From: Thermoguttaceae bacterium
Lineage (GTDB): Bacteria > Planctomycetota > Planctomycetia > Pirellulales > Thermoguttaceae
DNA: 64,000 nucleotides
NCBI GenBank assembly: GCA_017447865.1
Contig: JAFSMO010000068.1
Span: 1 to 64,000 of the forward strand
Direction of reading: 5' to 3'
Shown: positions 54,902 to 63,291 of the stretch, in pieces
Position numbering within the stretch: the stretch's first letter is position 1
Layout of the letters: every line of letters begins with the position of its first letter
Translations under genes and position numbers: made by a program
Notes under the pieces: generated by a model
The model's input: the letters and a program-made list of their open reading frames with translations, nothing else
Told to the model about the DNA's origin: nothing
Database searches by the model: none

Positions 54902-56977
54902 TTACTCAAAATTCCCGGTAATATTTTCCGGCGTATCGATCGCGCCTTTTGTTTTCTCGGGGTCCGAATCCGCCGGTTCAACGGATTGAGCCGCGGGTTG
55001 TGCCTCAGGTGCCGCGGGTTGAGCCGCAGGTGCCGCTGCCGGTTCCTCTGATGATTCGGCCGGAACCGCGTCGAGATTCATCTTCCCGTTTTCGTCGAAC
55101 AGTTTAGCATAAATCGGGAGGTGGCGGTAATAAACCTCCAGCATGTATATGCTCAGGCACGTCATGTAAAGGCGCCCACCCTGCGCGTCGGCGAAACGGT
55201 CGGAACTCGGGTCCCAACTTCCCGTTTCCGGGCCTTTTTTGATCTGATGGGATGGAAGTTCCTGACGCATGATCGCGTTCCAGTCCGTCCACCAGTGGCC
55301 CTCTTTATGGTGCATCGCCTGGGTCGCGTAGTACCATTTGTAAACGTCCGTTTCCCCTTTGAAACTCACCGGCTCGGTCAGGACTTTCGTCAGGGCTTTT
55401 TCCATGCGCGGGTCGTTCTGCTCCCAGCCGAGGTACTGCCGGCACAGGATCCCTTCGGCGGTCATCGTCATGCTGGGGTACGTCTCCTCCATCGTGTAGC
55501 GGTAGTAGGTCTGATCATTTGCCGCACTGTTCGCGTCGAGGTAGCGGGTGATCCCGTCCAGCGCCTCCTGCGGAACATTTAGCCCGGCCATGCGGGCGCT
55601 CTGGAGTGCCATCAGGACCCAGCCGGTCACAGAGAGGTCCGACATTTCGTCCTTCTGCGGCGTGTAACGCCACGCGCCATCTGTGTGCTGGGTGCTCAGC
55701 AGGTACGCGACCGCGTTCTCGGCCGGTTTGCGGTACCGCGCCTCTTTGGTCATTCCGTAAAGTTCGCAAAGCGCGATCGTCGCTTGGGCGTGCGTGTAGA
55801 ACGGGTGATTGTACATCCCGTCTTTAGGAGTAAACTGGCCGTCCGGTCCCTGCTGCTTCAGGAGCCAGTTCCAGGCCGTCGCGACCACCTGGCGGTACTT
55901 CCCGACGTCCTTGATCTCCTTTAATTTACGCTCATAGCGTTTCTTGGACTTGCGGTCCTTTTCCTCGATTTTCGGCGGATGCTGCGTGTAACCCGCCCCC
56001 TGGAACGCCAGCAGGGCCATGGCCGTCGCCGCGATCCGGTTCGGACAGTCGTCCAGACCATCGGAATACGGCCCCTCGAGGCTCCAGGATCCGCTGTTCG
56101 GGCCTTTCTTTTCCTGCTGCTTCACGAGCCACTGGAGGCCCAGTTCCACCGCGTCCTCGGTCGATTTCGTTCCGCCGTAGCGTCCAAGCAGACCTTTTCG
56201 TCCACCGGGGTTTCGGCCATTGAAACGCGCTCCGACCGGCGCTTCTTTCAGCCTGACGGCAAGCGTTCCCTCCTCCGATTCCGGCGCGGATTCCGGCTCA
56301 AGCATCGGATCATCCACCGGATTGTCCTCTTCAGCCATTTCGGAAACTTCCGGTTCTTCCGTCGGGGAGGCCGTTTCGGTTTCGAGTTCCTGCTGGACGC
56401 CCACTTCTTCGTTCCAGATCTCCTCTTCCTCCTGGATCTCTTCCTCTGGAACTTCCATCACGCATTCGATCACGATGGGTCTTGGTTGAGGCGGCACGGC
56501 CGAGAAAATCAACGCTCCGATGAGGATCAGAATGACGTGACCAATGGTCGAAAGGAACCACGGCGGAGCGCCCCTCTGGATTTTTTCGACCAGTTCCTCT
56601 TCTTCCTCCTCCTGCTCTTCTTCTACGTGGATCTCTTCCGCGAGGTATTCGTCCTGAACGGGCAAGTACTCATTCGCGTCCACCTGACTGATTTCCGACG
56701 CGATGGAAGCCGCTTCCTCGGAAATTTCTTTCGGCTCTTCCGCCTCAGGGGCCAGAAGCGGTTTCAAACCGCCCTTCTTCGTCGAAGTGAGCGGCGTACT
56801 GGCCGGAACGATCCCCGGCTTGAGCGGCTGCGGACGAAGTGGTTGCGGCTTCATCGGCTGAGGTTTCAGCGTCTGCGGCTTCATTGGCTGCGGCTTCATC
56901 GGCTGCGGCTTGACAGGCTGCGGTTTCATGGGCTGCGGGCGAAGCGGGCGTTGATTCGGATTTTCAGGTGTAGCCAT
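54902..56977 (-). CDS. TonB-like membrane protein with squalene-cyclase-type toroid domain
   Basis: A 691-residue protein. Residues about 8-55 are pentapeptide repeats (KPQPM and variants). An acidic stretch follows, then one membrane helix (PWFLSTIGHVILILIGALIF, about 145-165). A Glu-rich spacer runs to about 240. From about 270 to 640 lies an alpha/alpha toroid of the prenyltransferase/squalene oxidase type: ELGLQWLVKQQ, ATAMALLAFQGAGYTQHPP, WLLKQQGPDGQF, YLLSTQHTDGAWRY. An Ala/Pro/Glu tail ends it. The DxDD cyclase motif was not seen, so a binding rather than cyclase role is likely. Similar proteins neighbour ExbB/ExbD genes in planctomycetes. Confidence 0.75.
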   Translation of the reverse strand: MATPENPNQRPLRPQPMKPQPVKPQPMKPQPMKPQTLKPQPMKPQPLRPQPLKPGIVPASTPLTSTKKGGLKPLLAPEAEEPKEISEEAASIASEISQVDANEYLPVQDEYLAEEIHVEEEQEEEEEELVEKIQRGAPPWFLSTIGHVILILIGALIFSAVPPQPRPIVIECVMEVPEEEIQEEEEIWNEEVGVQQELETETASPTEEPEVSEMAEEDNPVDDPMLEPESAPESEEGTLAVRLKEAPVGARFNGRNPGGRKGLLGRYGGTKSTEDAVELGLQWLVKQQEKKGPNSGSWSLEGPYSDGLDDCPNRIAATAMALLAFQGAGYTQHPPKIEEKDRKSKKRYERKLKEIKDVGKYRQVVATAWNWLLKQQGPDGQFTPKDGMYNHPFYTHAQATIALCELYGMTKEARYRKPAENAVAYLLSTQHTDGAWRYTPQKDEMSDLSVTGWVLMALQSARMAGLNVPQEALDGITRYLDANSAANDQTYYRYTMEETYPSMTMTAEGILCRQYLGWEQNDPRMEKALTKVLTEPVSFKGETDVYKWYYATQAMHHKEGHWWTDWNAIMRQELPSHQIKKGPETGSWDPSSDRFADAQGGRLYMTCLSIYMLEVYYRHLPIYAKLFDENGKMNLDAVPAESSEEPAAAPAAQPAAPEAQPAAQSVEPADSDPEKTKGAIDTPENITGNFE

Positions 56978-56991
56978 GGTATTGAGGAAAG

Positions 56992-57006
56992 GACGCTTCC
57001 AGCGTC
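56992..57006. repeat. Short GACGCT/AGCGTC hairpin
   Basis: GACGCT-TCC-AGCGTC between the TonB-like gene start and the cdsA stop. A similar GACGCTTCCAACGTC occurs in the GC-rich element near 15898-15912. Confidence 0.4.
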
Positions 57007-57066
57007 ATAAATCAGGAGGTTTTGAGGGGATCGTACTTCAACGACGCAAACGCATCGTTTCCGAAG

Positions 57067-58047
57067 TTAAAACCACGCATTGAACCCGGTCCCGCCGAGT
57101 TGATCGTGGAAATTCAGCAGGATGCGTGACGTTTGGAAGAAAACCGGTGCCGCAAAGCAAATGGAGTCGATGCGGTCCAGAATTCCGCCGTGCCCAACGA
57201 CCAGCGTGCCGTAATCGCGCACGCCCCGGTCGCGCTTGATTGCCGAAAGGGTCAGCGAGCCGCCCGAAGCCATCAGTGCGATCAGCATCGCGGAAAGGCC
57301 GTCGGCCCAGGCCGGAAACGGAGTCATGGGACTCGCCAGCGTACCGACGAAAAAGGTTCCAAACATTCCGAAGCAAAGCCCCTCCCAGGTCTTGGAAGTA
57401 TTCACGTTCGGCGCGATCGGATGCGGATTGGTGAAAAACGCCTTCGTCAGGAACGGGAAAAGCTCGGAGAGCTGCGTCATCAGGAGGAAAAACAGAAGGA
57501 GGCCAGCCTTGGCGCTCGAACTGTTTTCCGGGAGTTTAAGCGTCAGCAAAGCCGGCGCGAAACTGAGCGAGTACACGCAAATCAGAAGCGAAACACTGAT
57601 CTGCGTGATGCGCGTCAGGAAAAATTTCGTGTCCCCAAACATCGCGATGATGATTGGGATCAGCAGGAAAATAAACGACGGGATCGCCACCGAGTACACG
57701 TCGTACCACTCGAGCCACACGAAAATGTACTGGAGCGGAACGCAAATGAAGAAAAGCAGGAAAAGCGCACGGTGGTCCGCCTGGCGCGTTGGGATCAGCG
57801 TGATGAACTCCCGCATCGCCCAGAACGACATGGCGCCGAACAGGAAGATTACAAAGCCTGTACTCAAGTACCACGCGAAGGCCACAAAGACGAAAAGAGC
57901 CCACCAACTGTTCACACGTGAGCAGAATTTGTCGAGCCGAAGCGGGTCGATCGAGGAGTTCTTCTGGTTCTTCAGGATCGTCGTCGTAAGGGAAATGATC
58001 CCCAAAACGATCAGAACGCCAATGAAAAAAATGAACGTAAAATCCAT
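57067..58047 (-). CDS. cdsA: Phosphatidate cytidylyltransferase
   Basis: A 326-residue protein with about eight membrane helices. The C-terminal signature is intact: SAIKRDRGVRDYG then GHGGILDRIDS, matching the CdsA pattern S-x2-KR-x4-KD-x6-GHGG-x2-DR-x-D (with Arg-Asp in place of Lys-Asp). It makes CDP-diacylglycerol from phosphatidate and CTP at the inner membrane. plsC lies directly upstream, so consecutive enzymes of phospholipid synthesis are encoded together. A long imperfect hairpin (58073-58139) lies between them. Confidence 0.93.
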   Translation of the reverse strand: MDFTFIFFIGVLIVLGIISLTTTILKNQKNSSIDPLRLDKFCSRVNSWWALFVFVAFAWYLSTGFVIFLFGAMSFWAMREFITLIPTRQADHRALFLLFFICVPLQYIFVWLEWYDVYSVAIPSFIFLLIPIIIAMFGDTKFFLTRITQISVSLLICVYSLSFAPALLTLKLPENSSSAKAGLLLFFLLMTQLSELFPFLTKAFFTNPHPIAPNVNTSKTWEGLCFGMFGTFFVGTLASPMTPFPAWADGLSAMLIALMASGGSLTLSAIKRDRGVRDYGTLVVGHGGILDRIDSICFAAPVFFQTSRILLNFHDQLGGTGFNAWF

Positions 58048-58072
58048 ATTTCAAAAGATTCGAGTCTTTTAC

Positions 58073-58139
58073 GGAGCAATGGAAACGAAAGGACAAAACT
58101 TTCATTTAACTCATTCCGTCCTTTTCGTCGCTTTGCTCG
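58073..58139. repeat. Imperfect inverted repeat between plsC and cdsA
   Basis: GGAGCAATGGAAACGAAAGGAC (58073-58094, 22 nt) pairs with 58118-58139 (GTCCTTTTCGTC then GCTTTGCTC) with a few mismatches around a 23-nt loop. It lies 11 nt after the plsC stop, so it could stabilise or attenuate the transcript. Confidence 0.5.
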
Positions 58140-58150
58140 AGCAAAATCCT

Positions 58151-58861
58151 TTACTTTGATTTTTTCTTGAGGTCTAAAATCGCCTGCCGCGCCCGGTCCA
58201 GGAAGTCCTGCTTTTTCTCGTTTTTTTCGAGCCAGAGCGGGTTGCCAAACGTTACATGACTCAGGAGCGGTACAGGAAGGTACGTGCCCCGCGGAAGGAT
58301 GCGGTTCATGTTATCGATGTAAATCGGGATCAGTTCCAGCTCAGGGCGTTTCTTGCACATGTAGTACAGACCACTCTTGAACTCCGCCATTTCCCCGGAC
58401 GATTGTCGTCCGCCTTCCGGGAAAATGATGATCGAGTACTGACTGCCCATCTGACGAAGCATTTCATCCACGGGATTATTGTGAACCTTCACGTTCTGCC
58501 GTTCCAGCAGAATGCAGTTAAAAAGCCGCTTGGCGATGTAAGGCCTGAAAAAGCCGCTTCCCCAGTAGTCTTTCGCCGCCACGGGGCGCACTACCTTGCG
58601 TACGTAATCCGGCATCGCAGACCAAATCACCAGCATATCGAGGTGACTCGTGTGATTCGCGAAATAGACTCTCTGACACGTGTCGGGCTGGGAGTACCAA
58701 CTCGACGTGGCACCGCTCAGAAACCGTGAAAGCCCCGAAAAGATGGCACGGCCAACCACCGCGTCGATCGCAAAACATCGATGCGGTGGAATGGGGGACG
58801 GAGCCTCTTTTTCGGGTTTGGGGTTTTGAGTCTGTTCGGATTCCGGGACCGCCTCTGGCAT
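58151..58861 (-). CDS. plsC: 1-acyl-sn-glycerol-3-phosphate acyltransferase
   Basis: About 236 residues from the ATG at 58861; a TTG five codons upstream is possible but less likely. The acyltransferase HX4D motif is NHTSHLDML, and the second motif is FPEGGRQS. Motif IV (LIPIYIDNMNRILPRG) is also present. It adds the second acyl chain to lysophosphatidate, giving the substrate of CdsA next door. The N-terminal 35 residues are Pro/Glu-rich and polar, which is unusual, and are probably a cytoplasmic extension. A membrane-associated location is expected. Confidence 0.92.
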   Translation of the reverse strand: MPEAVPESEQTQNPKPEKEAPSPIPPHRCFAIDAVVGRAIFSGLSRFLSGATSSWYSQPDTCQRVYFANHTSHLDMLVIWSAMPDYVRKVVRPVAAKDYWGSGFFRPYIAKRLFNCILLERQNVKVHNNPVDEMLRQMGSQYSIIIFPEGGRQSSGEMAEFKSGLYYMCKKRPELELIPIYIDNMNRILPRGTYLPVPLLSHVTFGNPLWLEKNEKKQDFLDRARQAILDLKKKSK

Positions 58862-59036
58862 GGCAAAAGAGGGCAAATAAAAAAACCGTGGGTTCTGAAG
58901 TCGCCTGATCCAACGAAGGGTTTTACTCAGGTTCTTCTTCTAAAAAAATACTCAATTTTATTTTACCCTTTTTACAAATTTTCACAAGACCCAAATCCCT
59001 CTTTTTCTTGATTTTTTTGAAAATTTTATTAAAAAA

Positions 59037-62000
59037 TCAGGAAATCAGGAGGCTCAGTTTCCTTGCGATCCACCCAACGACGAGTACGGTTGAAGTCAAA
59101 ACCGTGATTTCGACCCACTGAATGAGCGTCAGCGGCACGGTGCGGAAGAAAACTCCCACGACCGGAACCTGGACCAGAACGATCTGCGTCACGGTGATGG
59201 TCAAAACGATCGCCAAAAAGCCGCGGCACTTGAGCAGGTCGCAGAAGGCCGACTCATGCCCCGAAAGCGAGCGGCAGTTGAATTTATGCCAGAACTGGAA
59301 CATGACGAGCGTCGTGAAGAAAATGGTCAGAGATTCCAGACCCTGAACTTCAAACGCACCATCGGCCCCTTTCGTGACGAACCATCCTCCAAAGAGCGAC
59401 GCGAAGAGGATCGCCGTCTGGTAAACACTCACGATCCCAATATTCAGCAGCATTTCGGGCGTGATGATGCTCGCGTGACGCTGGATCGGCGGCTGGTCGA
59501 GAACATTCGCCCGAGGCGGCTGCGTCGAATACGCGATGGCCGCGAAAGTGTCCATGATGATGTTGATCCAGAGCAGCTGCGTGACCGTCAGCGGAAGCGG
59601 GATCCCGACGCACGGGCCAATCACTGCGCAAAGCAGCGCCGCAGCGTTGACGCTCAGCTGGAACTGAAGGAACCGCTGAATGTTCTGGTAAAGCGTTCGG
59701 CCCCAACGGACGCCCGTCACGATGTTCGTGAAATCGTCGCTCATCAGCACGATGTCGCTCGCCTCTTTCGCCACTTCGGTCCCGGTTTTTCCCATGGAAA
59801 GCCCGACGTCAGCGAATTTCAGAGCGGGCGCGTCGTTCGTGCCGTCGCCGGTCATCGCCACGACTCCGCCGTCCTCGTGGAGCGCTTTGACCAGCCGCAG
59901 TTTATCCGACGGGGTAGAACGGGCCAAAACGCGCAAAGCCTTGGCCTTTTCGGGGAGTTCTTCATCCGGGATCGCGTTGAATTCCTCGGAGGTCATGACC
60001 AGCTCGGATTCTGAGCCGGAGTAGATCCCCGCGTCGCGAGCGATCGCCCGGGCGGTGGGAAGCGCGTCGCCGGTCACCATTTTCACGACGATCCCGGCCT
60101 TCTGGCAGTGCGCCACGGCATCCGGGACTTCGGCCCGCAGCGGATCGGCGATCCCCAGGATCCCGGTCAGAGTGAACTCCTTGAACGGCTCGTCTTCCAC
60201 CAGAGTTCCGAGCGACGCGTCGTTCAGGCTCCCGTCTTCAGGAAGGGGCCCTTCCGCAAACGCCAGGATACGCAGGCCGCGCGACGAAGCGTCTGCGACG
60301 AGATTTTCGAGCTGCGCTCGAACTTCCGGAGTGAACGGCTGGACCGTCCCGCCGTTCAGGAGCGTCGAGCAGCGGAGCAGAATCCGTTCCGGCGCGCCTT
60401 TCAGAAAAACGTGGGGCTTTCCGTCCTCGAGGACTTTCACCGCCGACATTTTGCGCTGGGAATTATGCCCGAGCACTTCCTGGATTTGAGCCTGAAGACG
60501 AACTGGAGCATACGTGACCCCAAACTGGTCGAGAAATTTCAAAAACGCGCACTCGGTCGGGTTTCCGATCCCGTTCACGGTCCGTGAGCCGTCCGAGCCG
60601 GTTTCCACGTGAAGGTCCGCGCTCGAATTGATGCAGATCCCCTGAACGAGCCGGTCCCAGTTCGCGTTTTGAGGGAGTTTTTCCAGCGCGTCGGCACTTG
60701 AGAATTCGGTCGTTCCGAGCACACCCCAAACCGGCGTCATTTGGTTTTGGGTCAGCGTCCCGGTTTTATCGGTGCAAATGACCGTCGCGGAGCCGATGGT
60801 TTCGGAAGCGACCAGCTTGCGGACGAGGCAGTTTTCGCGCGCCATTTTCATCATGTTCAGCGCGAGTGAAACGGTGACCATCATCGGGAGCCCCTCCGGA
60901 ACCGCCACGACGATGATCGTGACCGCCACGACGAACGAAAGGAGCACGTTCTGCAGGAGATTCAGGCCGCTCTGGAATTCAGGCTCACCCGGAGCCGACG
61001 TGACCATCGCGCAGATCCCCAGCAGAAGCACGAACGAAACCGCCGCCATGGGGATGAAACAGAGGAACCGCTTCCAAAGCGCGTCCATTTCGAGGTCCAT
61101 GCTCTGGAAAAACGGTTTGAGGAGGAACCGGACCGAGAGGAATCCCAAAACCAGCGCGCCGAGAACGATGAGCGCAAGCTGGGGGTTCAAGCCGTCCGCT
61201 CTCAGCAGAGTGGTCGCCAGGCCATGCTCATGAATCGCAGAAATGGCGGCCTGAACGCTCATCACGGTGAAGATCAGCAGAGCGCCGGCGACTCCCACCG
61301 CGCTGATCGTTTTGGCCAGGCGCGTCAGTTTCTGGGTCAGCGGCGTTTCGTTCTCGTAAGAATCCTCCGCCAGAGCCGAGGCGATTTTCCCCATTTGCGT
61401 CGCGTCCCCGACGGCCGTCACCCTGAGCCAGCCGGAACCATCGGCGACCATCGTTCCGCGCGCCGCAAAGGAGGGGTTGGAGAGCTGATTGATGGTTTTG
61501 AGCGACTCGGCGCCTTCGAGATTCACGTCCTCGAAAAAAACCTTTTTGCTCACCGGCAGAGACTCGCCGGTCATCATCGACTGCTCGATCTTCAGGTTGG
61601 AAACCTCGAGAAACACGCCGTCGGCCGGGATTTTGTCGCCGATGGTCAGCTTGATCACGTCGCCGACCACGACCTCCCCAATGTGCAGTTCCGTGAGCTG
61701 GCCGTTTCGCAGGGCTTTGACCGTAATGTCGTCTTTCACTTTGTTCAGGAGCTCGAATTCCCGCGCGCTCTTGCGTTCCGAGAAGAACCCGACGAGCGTC
61801 GCCAGGCCGATCGCGATGAAGATCCCGATCGTGTCGAGGAAACTCGCCTCCGGACTGTGCAGGACCCACTTTTCGATAGAGGCGATCCCCAGCGCCAGAA
61901 CCGCCGAAACCATCAAAATCAAAATGGTCGGATCCTCAAATTTCTCGAGCAGCTCCTTCCACCACGGCTCGCGTTTGGGCGGCGTGAGCTCATTTCGGCC

Positions 62001-62087
62001 AAACTTTTTCCGCAGAATTTGGACCTGATCATCGGTCAGACCTTCCACGGCACTTAATTCATTTTGTTCGAAAAACCATTTAGCCAT
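59037..62087 (-). CDS. PMCA-type calcium-translocating P-type ATPase
   Basis: A 1016-residue protein, AAGGAA before the ATG. The phosphorylated Asp440 is in CTDKTGTLTQNQM. Type II motifs follow: TGES for dephosphorylation (MMTGESLPVSKK), VAVPEGLPMMVTVSLALN in helix 4, MVTGDALPTARAIA, and MTGDGTNDAPAL. About ten membrane helices and an N-terminal cation-ATPase domain match plasma-membrane Ca2+ ATPases. Calcium export is the best guess, but Na+ or Mn2+ cannot be excluded. The gene starts 47 nt after the UbiA gene and may share its transcript. Confidence 0.93.
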   Translation of the reverse strand: MAKWFFEQNELSAVEGLTDDQVQILRKKFGRNELTPPKREPWWKELLEKFEDPTILILMVSAVLALGIASIEKWVLHSPEASFLDTIGIFIAIGLATLVGFFSERKSAREFELLNKVKDDITVKALRNGQLTELHIGEVVVGDVIKLTIGDKIPADGVFLEVSNLKIEQSMMTGESLPVSKKVFFEDVNLEGAESLKTINQLSNPSFAARGTMVADGSGWLRVTAVGDATQMGKIASALAEDSYENETPLTQKLTRLAKTISAVGVAGALLIFTVMSVQAAISAIHEHGLATTLLRADGLNPQLALIVLGALVLGFLSVRFLLKPFFQSMDLEMDALWKRFLCFIPMAAVSFVLLLGICAMVTSAPGEPEFQSGLNLLQNVLLSFVVAVTIIVVAVPEGLPMMVTVSLALNMMKMARENCLVRKLVASETIGSATVICTDKTGTLTQNQMTPVWGVLGTTEFSSADALEKLPQNANWDRLVQGICINSSADLHVETGSDGSRTVNGIGNPTECAFLKFLDQFGVTYAPVRLQAQIQEVLGHNSQRKMSAVKVLEDGKPHVFLKGAPERILLRCSTLLNGGTVQPFTPEVRAQLENLVADASSRGLRILAFAEGPLPEDGSLNDASLGTLVEDEPFKEFTLTGILGIADPLRAEVPDAVAHCQKAGIVVKMVTGDALPTARAIARDAGIYSGSESELVMTSEEFNAIPDEELPEKAKALRVLARSTPSDKLRLVKALHEDGGVVAMTGDGTNDAPALKFADVGLSMGKTGTEVAKEASDIVLMSDDFTNIVTGVRWGRTLYQNIQRFLQFQLSVNAAALLCAVIGPCVGIPLPLTVTQLLWINIIMDTFAAIAYSTQPPRANVLDQPPIQRHASIITPEMLLNIGIVSVYQTAILFASLFGGWFVTKGADGAFEVQGLESLTIFFTTLVMFQFWHKFNCRSLSGHESAFCDLLKCRGFLAIVLTITVTQIVLVQVPVVGVFFRTVPLTLIQWVEITVLTSTVLVVGWIARKLSLLIS

Positions 62088-62134
62088 TTGAGGATTCCTT
62101 TTTGTGTTGAAACGACGAAGCCATTAATCGGATT

Positions 62135-63082
62135 TTAAAAGACCATCTCGAGGATCCCGACGGCCAGCAGCGTGACGCTGATCACCGAGTTCACGTTGAA
62201 AAACGCGACGTTCACGCGCTTCGGGTCGTTCGGATCGACGATCCAGTGCTCGTAAAAAAGGAGGGCGGAAATGAACGCCGTGCCCGCAAACCACATGATC
62301 CCGAACGGGGGGAAAAGCCACCCCAGCGCGAAAAGCGGGATCGGGACGAAAAAGTGGCAAGCGGCCGCGATCCTTAAAGCGTTCCGGACTCCAAACCGGC
62401 CCGGGATGCTGTGGACGCCCGTCTCCCGGTCGAAATCAGCGTCCATCGTCGCGTAAATCACGTCAAAACCCGCCGACCAGAAGCAGACCGCCAGGGCCAG
62501 CACCACCGGCGAAAGCTCGGCCAGCGTCATGGTCAGCGGCTCCCCTGCCCGCCAAAGCTGGAAATTCTGGATCAAAACCGCGCCTCGAATTGCCGCCCAC
62601 GCCGCCATCGGAGCGAGCATCAAAGCGGTTCCGAGCCAAAAATGCACGTAATTCGTGAATCGTTTGGCCAGACTGTAGCCGAGCAGAAAGAGCAAAACCG
62701 GAACGGACGCCGCGACCGGAATCGGGTTGGTCGGCAAAAACAGGCAGGTGGAAGCGATGAAACCCGCGCAGCAGACCAGCGTGAAGGCGGTGACCTGTGC
62801 AACGCTCAGCTTCCCGGCGGGAATGTGCCGCCCGGCGGTCCGGGGGTTCTGCGCGTCGATTTTCCGGTCTGCCAGCCGATTGAACGCCATGGCCGCACTT
62901 CGGGCGAAGACCATGCAGAGCAGGATCCCCAAAAGTTCCTGCCAGCGGAACGGGACGGCCGGCGCACCCGAAATCTCCGGGTGGAAATTGGCGTACCAGG
63001 CCATGAACGCCGCCAGCAGCGCGAACGGAAGCGCAAAAATCGTGTGGCTGAACCGAATCAGTTCCAAAAACTTACGAATCAT
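62135..63082 (-). CDS. UbiA-type prenyltransferase (menaquinone MqnP-like)
   Basis: A 315-residue protein with about nine membrane helices. The first Asp-rich site is AFNRLADRKIDAQNPRTAGR and the second YATMDADFDRETGVHSIP. NR-x2-DR-x2-D is typical of the 4-hydroxybenzoate-type subgroup that includes MqnP of the futalosine menaquinone pathway. Planctomycetes use that pathway, so MqnP is the likelier role; a UbiA role cannot be excluded without neighbours such as mqnA-E. It has a TTGCAT/TATAAT promoter at 63128-63155, divergent from galK. Confidence 0.85.
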   Translation of the reverse strand: MIRKFLELIRFSHTIFALPFALLAAFMAWYANFHPEISGAPAVPFRWQELLGILLCMVFARSAAMAFNRLADRKIDAQNPRTAGRHIPAGKLSVAQVTAFTLVCCAGFIASTCLFLPTNPIPVAASVPVLLFLLGYSLAKRFTNYVHFWLGTALMLAPMAAWAAIRGAVLIQNFQLWRAGEPLTMTLAELSPVVLALAVCFWSAGFDVIYATMDADFDRETGVHSIPGRFGVRNALRIAAACHFFVPIPLFALGWLFPPFGIMWFAGTAFISALLFYEHWIVDPNDPKRVNVAFFNVNSVISVTLLAVGILEMVF

Positions 63083-63127
63083 CGCATTTTATTAATAGTC
63101 TAATCCAGGAGTCAAAGCAATGGCCTC

Positions 63128-63155
63128 ATTATACCCGATTCCGGATTAAATGCAA
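63128..63155 (-). promoter_or_regulatory. Sigma70-like promoter for the UbiA gene
   Basis: On the minus strand TTGCAT (63150-63155) and TATAAT (63128-63133) are 16 bp apart. Confidence 0.6.
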
Positions 63156-63208
63156 GAGGGAGCCGAGAGGGAAAAGGGCTTTTTTCCCCGCCGTTCCTTT
63201 CCCCCCAC

Positions 63209-63237
63209 TTGACAAAAAACCGGTTTTCCACTAAAAT
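63209..63237 (+). promoter_or_regulatory. Sigma70-like promoter for galK
   Basis: A perfect TTGACA (63209-63214) and TAAAAT (63232-63237) with 17 bp between. Six C directly precede the -35 (63201-63206). Confidence 0.75.
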
Positions 63238-63291
63238 GAGGTTTCTTGAATTTACTGCCCGTTTTAACCCCTTTCAGGACTGGAAAAACTC

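Noticed and set aside
54902..56977. Squalene-hopene cyclase
   Set aside because: The toroid fold is recognisable, but the DxDD catalytic motif was not found and the protein has a TonB-like membrane layout.
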